Source: Falsochrobactrum tianjinense
Lineage (GTDB): Bacteria; Pseudomonadota; Alphaproteobacteria; Rhizobiales; Rhizobiaceae
Assembly (NCBI RefSeq): GCF_019100495.1
Contig: NZ_JAHRVA010000003.1
Coordinates: 372,001 to 436,000, forward strand
DNA length: 64,000 bases
Reading direction: 5' to 3'
Shown here in pieces: positions 27,875-35,727 of this stretch; position 1 is the first letter of the stretch, and each line of letters begins with the position of its first letter. Under the pieces are notes generated by a model. The model did no database searches. It was not told the DNA's origin and saw only the letters and a list, made by a program, of their open reading frames with translations. The position numbers and the translations under genes were made by a program.

Positions 27875-28465
27875 ATGATGAAAAGCAGAATCGTCGTTAT
27901 TTTTACCGCCCTTCTCTCAACGCTGGCCATCGAGGCCCATGCCGAGGCCCGGCAGGCATTCGATTGCAGCGCCGATTTTCTGGACGGTGACACCGAGGCC
28001 GAGCGGGATCGTCTCCGGGTGCAGCTCGCCACGGATGGCCTGATCGAGGAACTGCGCACCACACACCGAGAGCACCTCGCCGGCATCTATCGGGACAACA
28101 CCCCAGAACACCGTATTGTTGTGCGGCTGACCAGCGTGGACCCGGTTGAATCGCAGGTTTTCGACGATGTGTGCGGAGAAACCCTGGTGGTGAACTTCAT
28201 TACCGGCGTGCCCTACACCCAGGCCGAGCTGCGCCAGGCGTTGACAGACAACTCCGCTGAGCTGGCCGGCCTCTTTCCTGGCCTACAGGGTACGCATGCG
28301 GACGAACGAACCGGCGAGGTGGTTCTAACCAGCCTGCCAGTCGAAGGCGATGTGATGGAACACCAGAAGGAAGCCGAGCGGCTTCTAGGAGTTCCCGTGC
28401 GGGTGCAGATCACCGAGGCCCAATTGAGGCTGGGCGCGTTGCCCCATCAAGCGGGATCGGAATGA
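27875..28465 (+). CDS. Hypothetical exported protein at the right end of the island
   Basis: A 196-residue protein with an N-terminal signal (SRIVVIFTALLSTLAIEAHA, cleavage after AHA or AEA). The mature part has a Cys pair (FDCSAD, DDVCGE) and no recognised domain; EHQKEAERLLGVPVRVQITE vaguely recalls protease propeptides. ATG 27875 follows GATGAGGAGAC. It is divergent from the EamA gene and is the last gene before attR. Confidence 0.65.
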   Translation: MMKSRIVVIFTALLSTLAIEAHAEARQAFDCSADFLDGDTEAERDRLRVQLATDGLIEELRTTHREHLAGIYRDNTPEHRIVVRLTSVDPVESQVFDDVCGETLVVNFITGVPYTQAELRQALTDNSAELAGLFPGLQGTHADERTGEVVLTSLPVEGDVMEHQKEAERLLGVPVRVQITEAQLRLGALPHQAGSE

Positions 28466-28709
28466 TATCCGGCTCCGGCTGGAGCGCATCGAGATGCAGG
28501 CGGTCTCAAGCTTGCGCAAGCATCGGAACGCGGTTGCTTTGAGCTGCTCCAGCACTTCTTATAGGGTCTAGTGGGAGACAATGCGTGACTTAACGAGGTG
28601 CAAGAGGTTCCCTGCGTGTCATTGAGTGGCATGTGGTATTTCTCATGGCATCGTACGAGGTTGATATTATAATCAATTGTTTTTAAACGATTAATTTCTT
28701 TTGTTGATA

Positions 28710-28725
28710 ATCGAGTGGGAATGAT
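28710..28725 (+). repeat. attR: right 16-bp direct repeat of the island
   Basis: ATCGAGTGGGAATGAT, identical to the guaA 3' end at 7013-7028 and in the same orientation. The AT-rich 60 bases to its left could hold integrase arm sites. Between 28466 and 28709 no gene is seen. Confidence 0.9.
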
Positions 28726-28795
28726 TTTGGTGCCGCCGAACGCCGCCGACCTTACACCATACCCCGACATCAATTGCTGAAAAAACAAAATACTG

Positions 28796-28983
28796 CCGGA
28801 GCCTATCGTCGTCTCCGGAGCCTATCGTCGTCTATTGTGGAGGAAGCCTCACGAATGCCCGTCTCGTGTTCTTTCAGAATGCCGATGATCTGTTCGGTCC
28901 GTAAACGGTTGCGCTTCATTCACTCGTCCTCACAATGGGCCAGAGCTTACTTCAGCATGGATTATTTCAACGGGGCAAGGTCA
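28796..28983 (-). pseudogene. IS3-family remnant (start of orfA plus one end)
   Basis: On the minus strand from ATG 28919 the frame reads MKRNRLRTEQIIGILKEHET, the N-terminus of an IS3-family OrfA, and stops making sense after about 35 codons. An end-like TGACCTTGCCCC sequence lies at 28983. A perfect 19-bp tandem duplication (CCGGAGCCTATCGTCGTCT at 28796 and 28815) lies at the broken edge. It is next to attR on the backbone side. Confidence 0.7.
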
Positions 28984-29019
28984 CGCATAAGTCCTAGGCC
29001 GTCACGTCTCAAGAACCGT

Positions 29020-29337
29020 TCACAGCTCAATGAGGACGCTGGTCGCGACGATCGCCAGTACAAGCGCCGCAATCGCAGTGTAGGCGTAGTCACGCTCTCG
29101 TAAGAAGATGGTCAGCATTAGCATGACCCGTGCTACTGGCAAGAGAATAAACACTGCAACGCCAGCCTTCACAGCGTCATAACCGCTTAGCGGAAGCGCG
29201 AGTGAGCCTAGGAATGGCTCGGCAGCGGACAAGAGAACACCGGCGGCAATCAGTGCGGTCGCGAACCATGTTCCGTACCAGAGTAGCCCAGCGATGACCT
29301 GATTCCGCTGTTCAAAATTGTCTGCCCCAGGTTTCAT
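29020..29337 (-). CDS. DUF1634-family membrane protein
   Basis: A 105-residue protein with three membrane helices (TWFATALIAAGVLLSAAEPF, VKAGVAVFILLPVARVMLML, AYTAIAALVLAIVATSVLIE). DUF1634 genes regularly follow TauE/SafE permease genes; here the ATG overlaps the permease stop by 4 bp. It probably assists that permease. Confidence 0.82.
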   Translation of the reverse strand: MKPGADNFEQRNQVIAGLLWYGTWFATALIAAGVLLSAAEPFLGSLALPLSGYDAVKAGVAVFILLPVARVMLMLTIFLRERDYAYTAIAALVLAIVATSVLIEL

Positions 29338-30185
29338 GCTACCCCTCCGAAAATTTGTATGCCAAAGGCGCTCATGAGCATCTGAACCGCCAGCAGCGCC
29401 AGAATAATCACGAAGAAGACGCGCAGCTTGTCGGTAGGTAGCCCCATCAGCAGGCGTGCGCCGACGAGCGCGCCGACAACCGAACCGAGGGCGATTGGGC
29501 CCGCAATGCCAATGTCTATATCGCCCCGCACGAAGTAGGCACCCGCGCTGGCGGTAGCCGTCACCCCGATCATGAAATTTGACGTGGCGGTTGAGACCTT
29601 GATGGGAAGCCGCAAGGCGGTGTCCATCGCTGGAATTTTCAGGACGCCGGAGCCGATTCCCAGCAATGCGGAAATCAAGCCTGCTCCATACATCAGCACC
29701 ATGCCGAGCGGAATACGACCGACTTGATAGGACACTTCCTGTTCAGACACGCGGTCAGGAAAGCTGGAATGCAGGCGTAGAATCGTGGCCCAGCTCTTCA
29801 CGTTCGGGGTGCTCGCGTCGATCACCTCGTGCCGCCGTGCGAGCATCTGTTTAGCCGAAACTGCGAGGATGGCCGCAAAGAGGCCATACAGAACTGACGT
29901 GGAGATGATCCCAATGAGAAGCACCCCTGTTAGCGCGCCGAATGTGGTGGCTGTCTCAAGGACGATGGCAAGACGCACATTGGTCAGGCGACTTTTGAGG
30001 AACGGGGCCGCGCTGCCGCATGAGCAGGCAATGACCGAAACGATGCTCGCTCCAATGGCGATATGGATGTCCACACCAAAAAGCAGCGTGAGGATCGGCA
30101 CGATGAAGATGCCACTCGCCATGCCGAGCACTCCGCCAAGAGCACTTGCACCGAAAGCGGCCACGAACAGCAATAGGGGGGTCAT
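29334..30185 (-). CDS. TauE/SafE-family sulfite/organoanion exporter
   Basis: Inner-membrane permease of 283 residues with about eight helices in two repeats (FGASALGGVLGMASGIFIVP and ALLGIGSGVLKIPAMDTALR carry the family's G-x-G/P signature). The family moves sulfite, sulfoacetate and related C1-C3 sulfonates or organic acids; the substrate here is unknown. It is the middle gene of gntR-tauE-DUF1634. Confidence 0.88.
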   Translation of the reverse strand: MTPLLLFVAAFGASALGGVLGMASGIFIVPILTLLFGVDIHIAIGASIVSVIACSCGSAAPFLKSRLTNVRLAIVLETATTFGALTGVLLIGIISTSVLYGLFAAILAVSAKQMLARRHEVIDASTPNVKSWATILRLHSSFPDRVSEQEVSYQVGRIPLGMVLMYGAGLISALLGIGSGVLKIPAMDTALRLPIKVSTATSNFMIGVTATASAGAYFVRGDIDIGIAGPIALGSVVGALVGARLLMGLPTDKLRVFFVIILALLAVQMLMSAFGIQIFGGVA

Positions 30186-30200
30186 TTCTTGGACTCCGGG

Positions 30201-30953
30201 TCACGGACGGTCATGTGAGCGACGGGCCAAGCGAGTGACGAAGCTAATCAGATCGCCGCGATAGTGAAGCTTTTCATAATCGATTGGCCGATGGCCTTCG
30301 GTGTAGGACGTGCGCTCGATCAGAAAGACGGCGCTGCCGGAATCGACGGCGAGAGCCTGTGCTACATTGGGAGTGGCGGTAACGGCTTCAAGTCGATATT
30401 CCGCTTCAGTCAACGGCAAATCGTATTTGCCTTCGAGCAACGAAAAGATCGGCTCCGCATCCAGATCGTGCGTGACAATCTTTTCTCCGATCTTGCGAGG
30501 CAGATAGGTTTCATCGAACGATATGGCGACGCCATCGGCAAGACGGACGCGCTGAATCCGCATCACCAAGCTGCCTGGTGGCACTGCCAGTTGCCGAGCA
30601 ACGTTCGTATCCGCGGGCACAATTTGCTTGTCCAATAGCCGGGCGGTTGGAGTGCGGCCGAGTGCCTGCATGTCCTCGACGAAACCGGTCAACTCGGTCA
30701 GTTCCTGACTGATCCTGGGCTTCGTGACAAAGGTGCCTTTGCCGCGTCGGATTTCGACCTGTCCGCGCAATACAAGATTCTCAACCGCCTTGCGCACTGT
30801 TGTGCGGCTGGCACTAAACCGCTCGATTAGGCGGTCTTCCGGCGGAAGCTGGCTACCGGGAAGGAGGATGCCGTCCGAAATGTCGGAAGCCAGCGCCGCT
30901 TCGATTTTTGCATAAAGGGGCCTATAGTCATGATTGATGTTCATATCAATCAT
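30201..30953 (-). CDS. GntR-family (HutC-type) transcriptional regulator
   Basis: Has an N-terminal winged helix (LLPGSQLPPEDRLIERFSAS and RTTVRKAVENLVLRGQVEIR) and a C-terminal UTRA ligand domain (QRVRLADGVAISFDETYLPR to the end). About 250 residues from ATG 30953; ATG 30944 is the alternative and a frame to 30980 crosses the operator. It is 15 bp upstream of the permease gene and likely senses its substrate. Confidence 0.88.
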   Translation of the reverse strand: MIDMNINHDYRPLYAKIEAALASDISDGILLPGSQLPPEDRLIERFSASRTTVRKAVENLVLRGQVEIRRGKGTFVTKPRISQELTELTGFVEDMQALGRTPTARLLDKQIVPADTNVARQLAVPPGSLVMRIQRVRLADGVAISFDETYLPRKIGEKIVTHDLDAEPIFSLLEGKYDLPLTEAEYRLEAVTATPNVAQALAVDSGSAVFLIERTSYTEGHRPIDYEKLHYRGDLISFVTRLARRSHDRP

Positions 30954-30956
30954 TAT

Positions 30957-30970
30957 GACATCATGATGTC
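30957..30970. promoter_or_regulatory. Perfect palindrome at the gntR start, candidate autoregulatory operator
   Basis: GACATCATGATGTC is a perfect 14-bp palindrome 3 bases upstream of the chosen gntR start, typical of GntR operator placement. The role is inferred from position. Confidence 0.6.
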
Positions 30971-31321
30971 GATATATCAATGAGATGTCGCGTAAATCCT
31001 AAGATGCGCGACGGGCTACCTTCTTGGCCTTTCTCCGGCGCTTTCGTGTCGCTTGCCCGAGCCTGCTCGATGAGCCGTGGGAATGACAGCATGGCGACTC
31101 TTGTCACGTCAGAAGACCAGATATGTCGTCATGGGCAAGAGGACTTGTGGCGGTATTTTTTTGACATTATTCCGTTGAGAACAAAGAAAAAATTTCCGTT
31201 TAGGGAGGTCGATTTGAGTTGACGGTATAATTGATGGCTCTCTTGCTTTTTTGAATGATCGCGGAGAGGGCAGTCAAAGTTATTGTGGTCATTGGTCCCG
31301 ATTTTCGACTAAGTTTGGCGA
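30971..31321. other. Intergenic region upstream of tRNA-Gln
   Basis: About 350 bases without a supported gene; small frames lack ribosome binding sites and family features. Confidence 0.5.
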
Positions 31322-31350
31322 TTGCGCTCTGTTTGTGAAGTGGATATAAG
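31322..31350 (+). promoter_or_regulatory. Candidate promoter of tRNA-Gln
   Basis: TTGCGC (-35) and TATAAG (-10) are separated by 17 bases and lie 28 bases before the tRNA. Confidence 0.5.
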
Positions 31351-31377
31351 GCGGTTGCTTCATAAGCCACTGATTCT

Positions 31378-31452
31378 TGGGGCGTAGCCAAGCGGTAAGG
31401 CACCGGTTTTTGGTACCGGCATTCCCTGGTTCGAATCCAGGCGCCCCAGCCA
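31378..31452 (+). tRNA. tRNA-Gln (anticodon UUG)
   Basis: A 75-base cloverleaf with acceptor TGGGGCG/CGCCCCA, discriminator G and encoded CCA. The anticodon stem CCGGT/ACCGG surrounds TTTTGGT with anticodon TTG; the T arm is CCTGG-TTCGAAT-CCAGG. A tyrosine recombinase gene starts 172 bp downstream, so the tRNA 3' end is the likely integration target of a second element. Confidence 0.96.
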
Positions 31453-31624
31453 TGAATCATGCGTAAAATCAATGACTTATTGATTTTACTTAATGTTTCC
31501 CGGCTGGGAATCCTCAAGCTTTTCTCCATTTCGCCGAATGTGCACGAAACTGTGACACAGAGCTATGACACATGCCGATTCGCCTTGGTCGGCTTGTCTC
31601 GTGGCTCCAAACGGCGAGCTTCTT

Positions 31625-33709
31625 ATGGCAGTCAGACATCAGGTCCAAAACCTTCAGCGGCGCGGAAATATTTTTTACTGGCGTCCGCGTCTTCCAGCAC
31701 GGATGAGCGCGCATATCGGCGCGCGTCATCTTGCATTCAGCCTTAAACAATCAGATCATCGCCAGGCGGGTCGTATGGCCCGCAAGCTTAATCTGATGCT
31801 GTTTGAAATAGCAGAAAATCCGCGAAGTGCATTGATGTCGAAAGAAGCCCTCGAACGATTGTTTCAGTCCGAAATCGCGCGGATGAATGATCATATGGAG
31901 AACCTGCAATTTGCAGGCCAGCGCACCCCGACAGGTTTCCATCAGATCGATAATCTGGCCGCCGATCTGGAAGTCGGGTGGGCATACAGGCTTCTGGAAA
32001 AATTTGGCACCCGTCGTGTCTTGTTTGAAGAGGAAAGCTGCCAGGGTTGGCGCTTTCTGGAGCAATCGAAGGTCCCGCAGAGCCTGTATCAGGGGATCGC
32101 CGCAACCTATCGCGGCGAGCGCGAGGACGCAGAATCTTCGCGCTTCGTCGACGAAATGCGTGCGCTCATGCAAGAGCATGGTCTGTCTTATTCGATCCTT
32201 AATTTCGAAAAGGCCAAGGCTGAATATTTCAAAGCGCGTGCAGACGTTCTTCTCGATACCGATGATCGCTATCTCATTGATTATCCTGACGAGCAGGCTG
32301 AACCAGAACCTGCCCGGCCAGCACCAATTGTTCCGGTTGTAAATGTGGAACCTGTGCCGGATTTCATTCCACAGCCACAGCCACAGCCACAGCCACAGCC
32401 ACAGCCACAGCCACAGCCGGTCGTGGAAAATCCTGTTCCTGTATCAGCATCTGACATGCTGGGGCTTGCTGGGGAGGACCTGCCAGTGAAGCAATTCATG
32501 AAGCAGTGCGATCTTCTGATCGCCAACAACCGTGAGAACTGGAACGAAGGCACGGCAAAGGACGTCAAGACAGTTGTTCGCATTTTTTGTGGTATTCTGG
32601 GCGAGCACAATGTTCTCACGAGCAGTGCCATTAATCAGACCCACTTGGCGGCGTTGCGTCAGCATTTCAATAACATCCTTGCGAGATGGGGAAGCAGTTC
32701 GCGTTACGTGGCAATGACGACCGTGCAATTACGTGAGGCGACAGAACGGGAAGTAATCCGCGCACAAAAACTTAATTTGCCAGCACCCAAGGTCGGCTTG
32801 TCTAGCGGGACCATCAGACGCCACCTCGGTAATCTCGAACAGTTCCTGAACCATCTTGTCGCCTCAGGTTTCATGTTACGGGCATTTACGTTCAAAGGAA
32901 TCAAGCCGAAGAAACGCAGCCTCGCATCCGTTCGGGCGCTGACTGCTAAACCCGGTCCTGAGCAGGTTGAACCGATCTTCCAGATTCCGGTGTTCGCCGG
33001 TTGTGCCGGGCCCATGTCGCAGGAAATGCGGGAGTTTGGGCAGGCCGTATATCATTCGTCCCTTTATTATGTGCCAATGCTTTACGCATATCTGGGCGCA
33101 AGACGCGCCGAATTTACGGGCCTCATGGTCGATGAGGTGGTTTATGCAAAGGATGAAGGTATCTGGTCCATCAAAATTCAGGAAAATGAGCTCCGAGGAC
33201 TGAAGAACCTCCAATCAGTCCGCGATCTCCCCGTACCAGATGAGCTTATCCGACTGGGTTTTATCGACTACGCAAAGCGTTTGAAGGAACTCGGACACAG
33301 ATATTTATTTCCGGAATTGGTCGCTCCAAGACGCAAAAACGATACCGGTGATCGTTTCTACAAGAGCTTTGTCCCTTTGCTGAAAGCGGAAACGGGGCTT
33401 GGTGATCAGCTTTGGGGTAGCGCAATCCATGCGTTGCGGCATGGTTTCAGCAACACGCTGAAACAGAAGGGGATAGAAATGTCGATCATGGAAGACATTA
33501 CCGGGCATCTGGGCCGAACGGAGGGAGAGACACGTTATACGAATATTGCCAGCTTGCAGGTGATGAAAAAAGCAATCTCCGTGTATCCGGTCATTACGGG
33601 CCATCTGCAACCGCAGCCCTTACGCTTGCTGCCGTATGTCGAGGCAAAAGAACCTGCGCCCTGGTTTAAAAAAGAAAAAGAGAAGCCGGGACGACGGATG
33701 CGATCTTAA
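31625..33709 (+). CDS. Large tyrosine-family recombinase next to tRNA-Gln
   Basis: A 694-residue integrase-like protein. The N-terminus (RRGNIFYWRPRLPARM) matches the DUF6538 head of long alphaproteobacterial phage-type integrases. A Pro-Gln linker encoded by a 6-bp tandem repeat (about residues 249-264) separates it from the core-binding and catalytic parts: Arg in YLGARRAEFTGL, HALRHGFSNTLKQKG with the H-x-x-R box, and GHLGRTEGETRYTNI with the probable nucleophile Tyr. ATG 31625 is chosen over the frame opening at 31565. It likely inserted the downstream region at tRNA-Gln. Confidence 0.87.
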   Translation: MAVRHQVQNLQRRGNIFYWRPRLPARMSAHIGARHLAFSLKQSDHRQAGRMARKLNLMLFEIAENPRSALMSKEALERLFQSEIARMNDHMENLQFAGQRTPTGFHQIDNLAADLEVGWAYRLLEKFGTRRVLFEEESCQGWRFLEQSKVPQSLYQGIAATYRGEREDAESSRFVDEMRALMQEHGLSYSILNFEKAKAEYFKARADVLLDTDDRYLIDYPDEQAEPEPARPAPIVPVVNVEPVPDFIPQPQPQPQPQPQPQPQPVVENPVPVSASDMLGLAGEDLPVKQFMKQCDLLIANNRENWNEGTAKDVKTVVRIFCGILGEHNVLTSSAINQTHLAALRQHFNNILARWGSSSRYVAMTTVQLREATEREVIRAQKLNLPAPKVGLSSGTIRRHLGNLEQFLNHLVASGFMLRAFTFKGIKPKKRSLASVRALTAKPGPEQVEPIFQIPVFAGCAGPMSQEMREFGQAVYHSSLYYVPMLYAYLGARRAEFTGLMVDEVVYAKDEGIWSIKIQENELRGLKNLQSVRDLPVPDELIRLGFIDYAKRLKELGHRYLFPELVAPRRKNDTGDRFYKSFVPLLKAETGLGDQLWGSAIHALRHGFSNTLKQKGIEMSIMEDITGHLGRTEGETRYTNIASLQVMKKAISVYPVITGHLQPQPLRLLPYVEAKEPAPWFKKEKEKPGRRMRS
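32369..32416 (+). repeat. Eight tandem CCACAG hexamers encoding (Pro-Gln)8
   Basis: Eight perfect copies of CCACAG in frame inside the recombinase gene. Hexamer changes keep the frame, so copy number could vary between strains without destroying the protein. Confidence 0.95.
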
Positions 33710-33716
33710 AGGGGGC

Positions 33717-34724
33717 TCACTCATACCCGTTCGGATTCTTTGATTGCCAGTTCCACATATCCTGACACATCTCGCGCAGGTTCTTTTCAGCTGACCAGCC
33801 CAAGAAATTGCGCGCGAAACCTGGGTCCGCATAGCATGTAGCCACGTCACCGGGACGGCGAGGGGCTATCTCATATTTTATTTCACGATTTGAGGCATGT
33901 TCGAACGCCTTAATGACTTCCAGAACACTATGGCCTTGCCCGGTACCCAGATTGACCGAAAAACATTGTGGTTCATCAAGTTTTTCAAGCGCCTTGAGAT
34001 GGCCCGCCGCCAGATCGACCACATGAATATAGTCGCGAATCCCGGTACCGTCGGGCGTCGCGTAATCGTTGCCCCATACACTGAGCTTTTCGCGGCGTCC
34101 GGTCGCAACCTGCGCAATAATGGGCATGAGATTGTTCGGAATACCTTTGGGATCTTCGCCAATCAAGCCGCTTTCATGCGCACCGACCGGATTAAAATAG
34201 CGCAGAATGGCAATTTTCCAGCTATTGTCGCTATTATAGAGATCGCGCAGCATGTCTTCGATGACCAGCTTGGTTCGGCCATACGGATTGGTTGCAGTAA
34301 GGGGTTCGTTTTCGACAATCGGTAACCTTTGCGGATCGCCGTATACCGTTGCCGACGAACTGAACACCAATGTCTTGACACCAGTGGCTTCCATGGCCTG
34401 CAACAGGCGTAAGGTACCCACGACATTACAGTCGTAGTAAAACAATGGCTTCTCGGTCGACTCGCCGACGGCCTTGAGACCCGCAAAGTGAATAACTGCG
34501 GTGCATTTATTCTGTCGTATAACCTGTTCCAGAAATGCGCGATCACGAATATCGCCCGTCTCGCGGCGTGGTGCGCGTCCGGTGATTTTTTCTATGCGAT
34601 GCAAGGATTCCGGATGGCTATTGGCAAAATTATCAACGATCACGATGCTATAACCAGCTTCAATCAGCTGAACACAAGTATGCGAGCCGATATAGCCAGC
34701 TCCGCCTGTCACGAGAATTGTCAT
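33717..34724 (-). CDS. galE: UDP-glucose 4-epimerase
   Basis: Interconverts UDP-glucose and UDP-galactose (or the GlcNAc forms), supplying sugar donors. The 335-residue SDR protein has the NAD-binding GGAGYIGSHTCVQL at the start, the catalytic Ser/Thr region FSSSATVYGD and the YGRTK catalytic Tyr-Lys pair. Its 3' end is only 7 bp from the convergent recombinase gene. It fits the polysaccharide genes further right, although separated from them. Confidence 0.95.
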   Translation of the reverse strand: MTILVTGGAGYIGSHTCVQLIEAGYSIVIVDNFANSHPESLHRIEKITGRAPRRETGDIRDRAFLEQVIRQNKCTAVIHFAGLKAVGESTEKPLFYYDCNVVGTLRLLQAMEATGVKTLVFSSSATVYGDPQRLPIVENEPLTATNPYGRTKLVIEDMLRDLYNSDNSWKIAILRYFNPVGAHESGLIGEDPKGIPNNLMPIIAQVATGRREKLSVWGNDYATPDGTGIRDYIHVVDLAAGHLKALEKLDEPQCFSVNLGTGQGHSVLEVIKAFEHASNREIKYEIAPRRPGDVATCYADPGFARNFLGWSAEKNLREMCQDMWNWQSKNPNGYE

Positions 34725-34771
34725 TTTCCGGTATCCACGAATTCAATATTCCACACTCAATCGTATTTGCA

Positions 34772-34918
34772 CTAAGCAAAATCACAGGAAGACCGCAAGC
34801 TAATCTGGATGATTGCGTTGAAGCTCTGGTCGGTTTTGTCGGCACACATGGCAATGCGCTTGAACTCCTTGAGCTTGCAGAAGAAGTTCTCGATTAGATG
34901 ACGCCATTTGTAATCTCA
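34772..34918 (-). pseudogene. IS5-family transposase remnant (C-terminal end)
   Basis: The minus strand encodes YKWRHLIENFFCKLKEFKRI then AMCADKTDQSFNAII and a stop at 34772, the C-terminal part of an IS5/IS427-group transposase including the R-x-x-IE-x-F-x-x-LK motif. The rest is missing. It abuts the truncated end of the invertase gene. Confidence 0.75.
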
Positions 34919-34920
34919 TT

Positions 34921-35400
34921 TCAGGGTTCAATTATCATATTATTGTCTTTTTGTTTAATCTTGCGTGGGCGACCGACATGTATTCCTTTAAGTCTGGCTG
35001 CCTCCATACCAGCGCGCGTGCGCTCGCTTATTAATGTGCGTTCAAACTCTGCGAGAGCTGCCATTATGTGAAAAACAAGTCTCCCGCCCGACGAACTGGT
35101 ATCGATACTTTCAGAAAGTGATCGAAACTCAACTCCGCGATTCCCCAAAGAGTTTACAAGTTCAACGAGCTGGATCAGTGACCGCCCGAGTCGATCAAGT
35201 CTCCACACGACCAGCATGTTACCATCAGTCAAACTTTTTAGTGCCTGCTGCAAGCCTGGTCTTTCAGGTGTAGCGCCGGAAATCCCCTGATCGGTATATA
35301 TATGCCTACATCCTGCTCTTTTCAGGGCATTAATTTGCATGTCCATCTTCTGGTCATCGGTAGACACGCGAGCATACCCTATTTTTATTCTCTCGCTGGC
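34921..35400 (-). pseudogene. Hin/Pin-type DNA invertase, damaged at both ends
   Basis: A small serine recombinase of the invertase branch: catalytic Ser in IGYARVSTDDQKMDMQ, VVWRLDRLGRSLIQLV, the invertase hallmark SLSESIDTSSSGGRLVFH, and ALAEFERTLISERTRAG. The normal start is lost: the codons before IGYARV read ATA AAA ATA with no ATG, GTG or TTG upstream; a GTG at 35367 would begin just before the catalytic Ser. The C-terminus ends at GRPRKI plus a few unrelated residues where the IS5 remnant begins, so the DNA-binding helix-turn-helix is gone. Activity is doubtful. Confidence 0.8.
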
Positions 35401-35515
35401 TTGGTTCTCTTCTTGCGTAACGCCAAGAAAGCTGCCGTCTGTCCGTGGAGTTAATCGGTATTCCTTGCTTTTATTTATTTTATTTGGCTTAGAGCTTTCT
35501 TTATTGGGTTGACAG

Positions 35516-35666
35516 AAAGGGAACCCTTATTGTAGGAGTTAGTTGAATATCTGTGAGCGCTGTTCTTGGCAGATTCACCTACCAAAATGTGGTGAATTTG
35601 GGGGCGATGGGGGCATTCGCATGCGCAATTTAATAGATGGAGTCTCTCCGAATAAGGGTTCCCTTT
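35516..35666. repeat. 16-bp perfect inverted repeats flanking 119 bp, candidate invertible segment
   Basis: AAAGGGAACCCTTATT at 35516-35531 and its exact complement AATAAGGGTTCCCTTT at 35651-35666. Each arm is itself a dyad AAGGG-NN-CCCTT around a 2-base core (AA in one, TT in the other), the architecture of serine invertase sites in inverted orientation. A second small dyad ATTCACC...GGTGAAT lies in the segment. No clear promoter is visible inside. Confidence 0.7.
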
Positions 35667-35727
35667 TCACGGGTGCCGCTTCCTCTGGATTCATTATTGT
35701 TCAACGTCCCATTGTAGGGGGGCGTTA

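Larger units (their letters stand above)
7013..28725 (+). mobile_element. guaA-integrated mobilizable genomic island with IncP/IncQ plasmid modules
   Basis: A 21.7-kb element bounded by 16-bp direct repeats. In order it carries an integrase, a zinc-finger/HTH regulator, an AlpA-like factor, repA-repC with iterons, a KAP NTPase, a resolvase, parDE and small TA genes, a membrane/secreted cluster, IncP-type oriT-traJ, a helicase, trbJKL, an EamA transporter and a secreted protein. KorB-type operators are scattered through it. No relaxase or conjugation ATPase is seen, so transfer would need helper functions. IncP-like islands at guaA are known from Brucella and relatives; the exact cargo combination cannot be compared here. 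Confidence 0.9.

Noticed and set aside
27262..28086. 274-codon minus-strand frame over the EamA start and the exported protein gene
   Set aside because: Product is Arg/Gly-rich without motifs; EamA and the signal-peptide protein explain the region.
29785..30264. 159-codon plus-strand frame antisense to the TauE gene
   Set aside because: Shadow of the permease gene; no ribosome binding site.
34921..35367. Treating the Hin-type gene as an intact resolvase
   Set aside because: It lacks the first strand (start codon lost) and the C-terminal DNA-binding domain, so it is reported as damaged.
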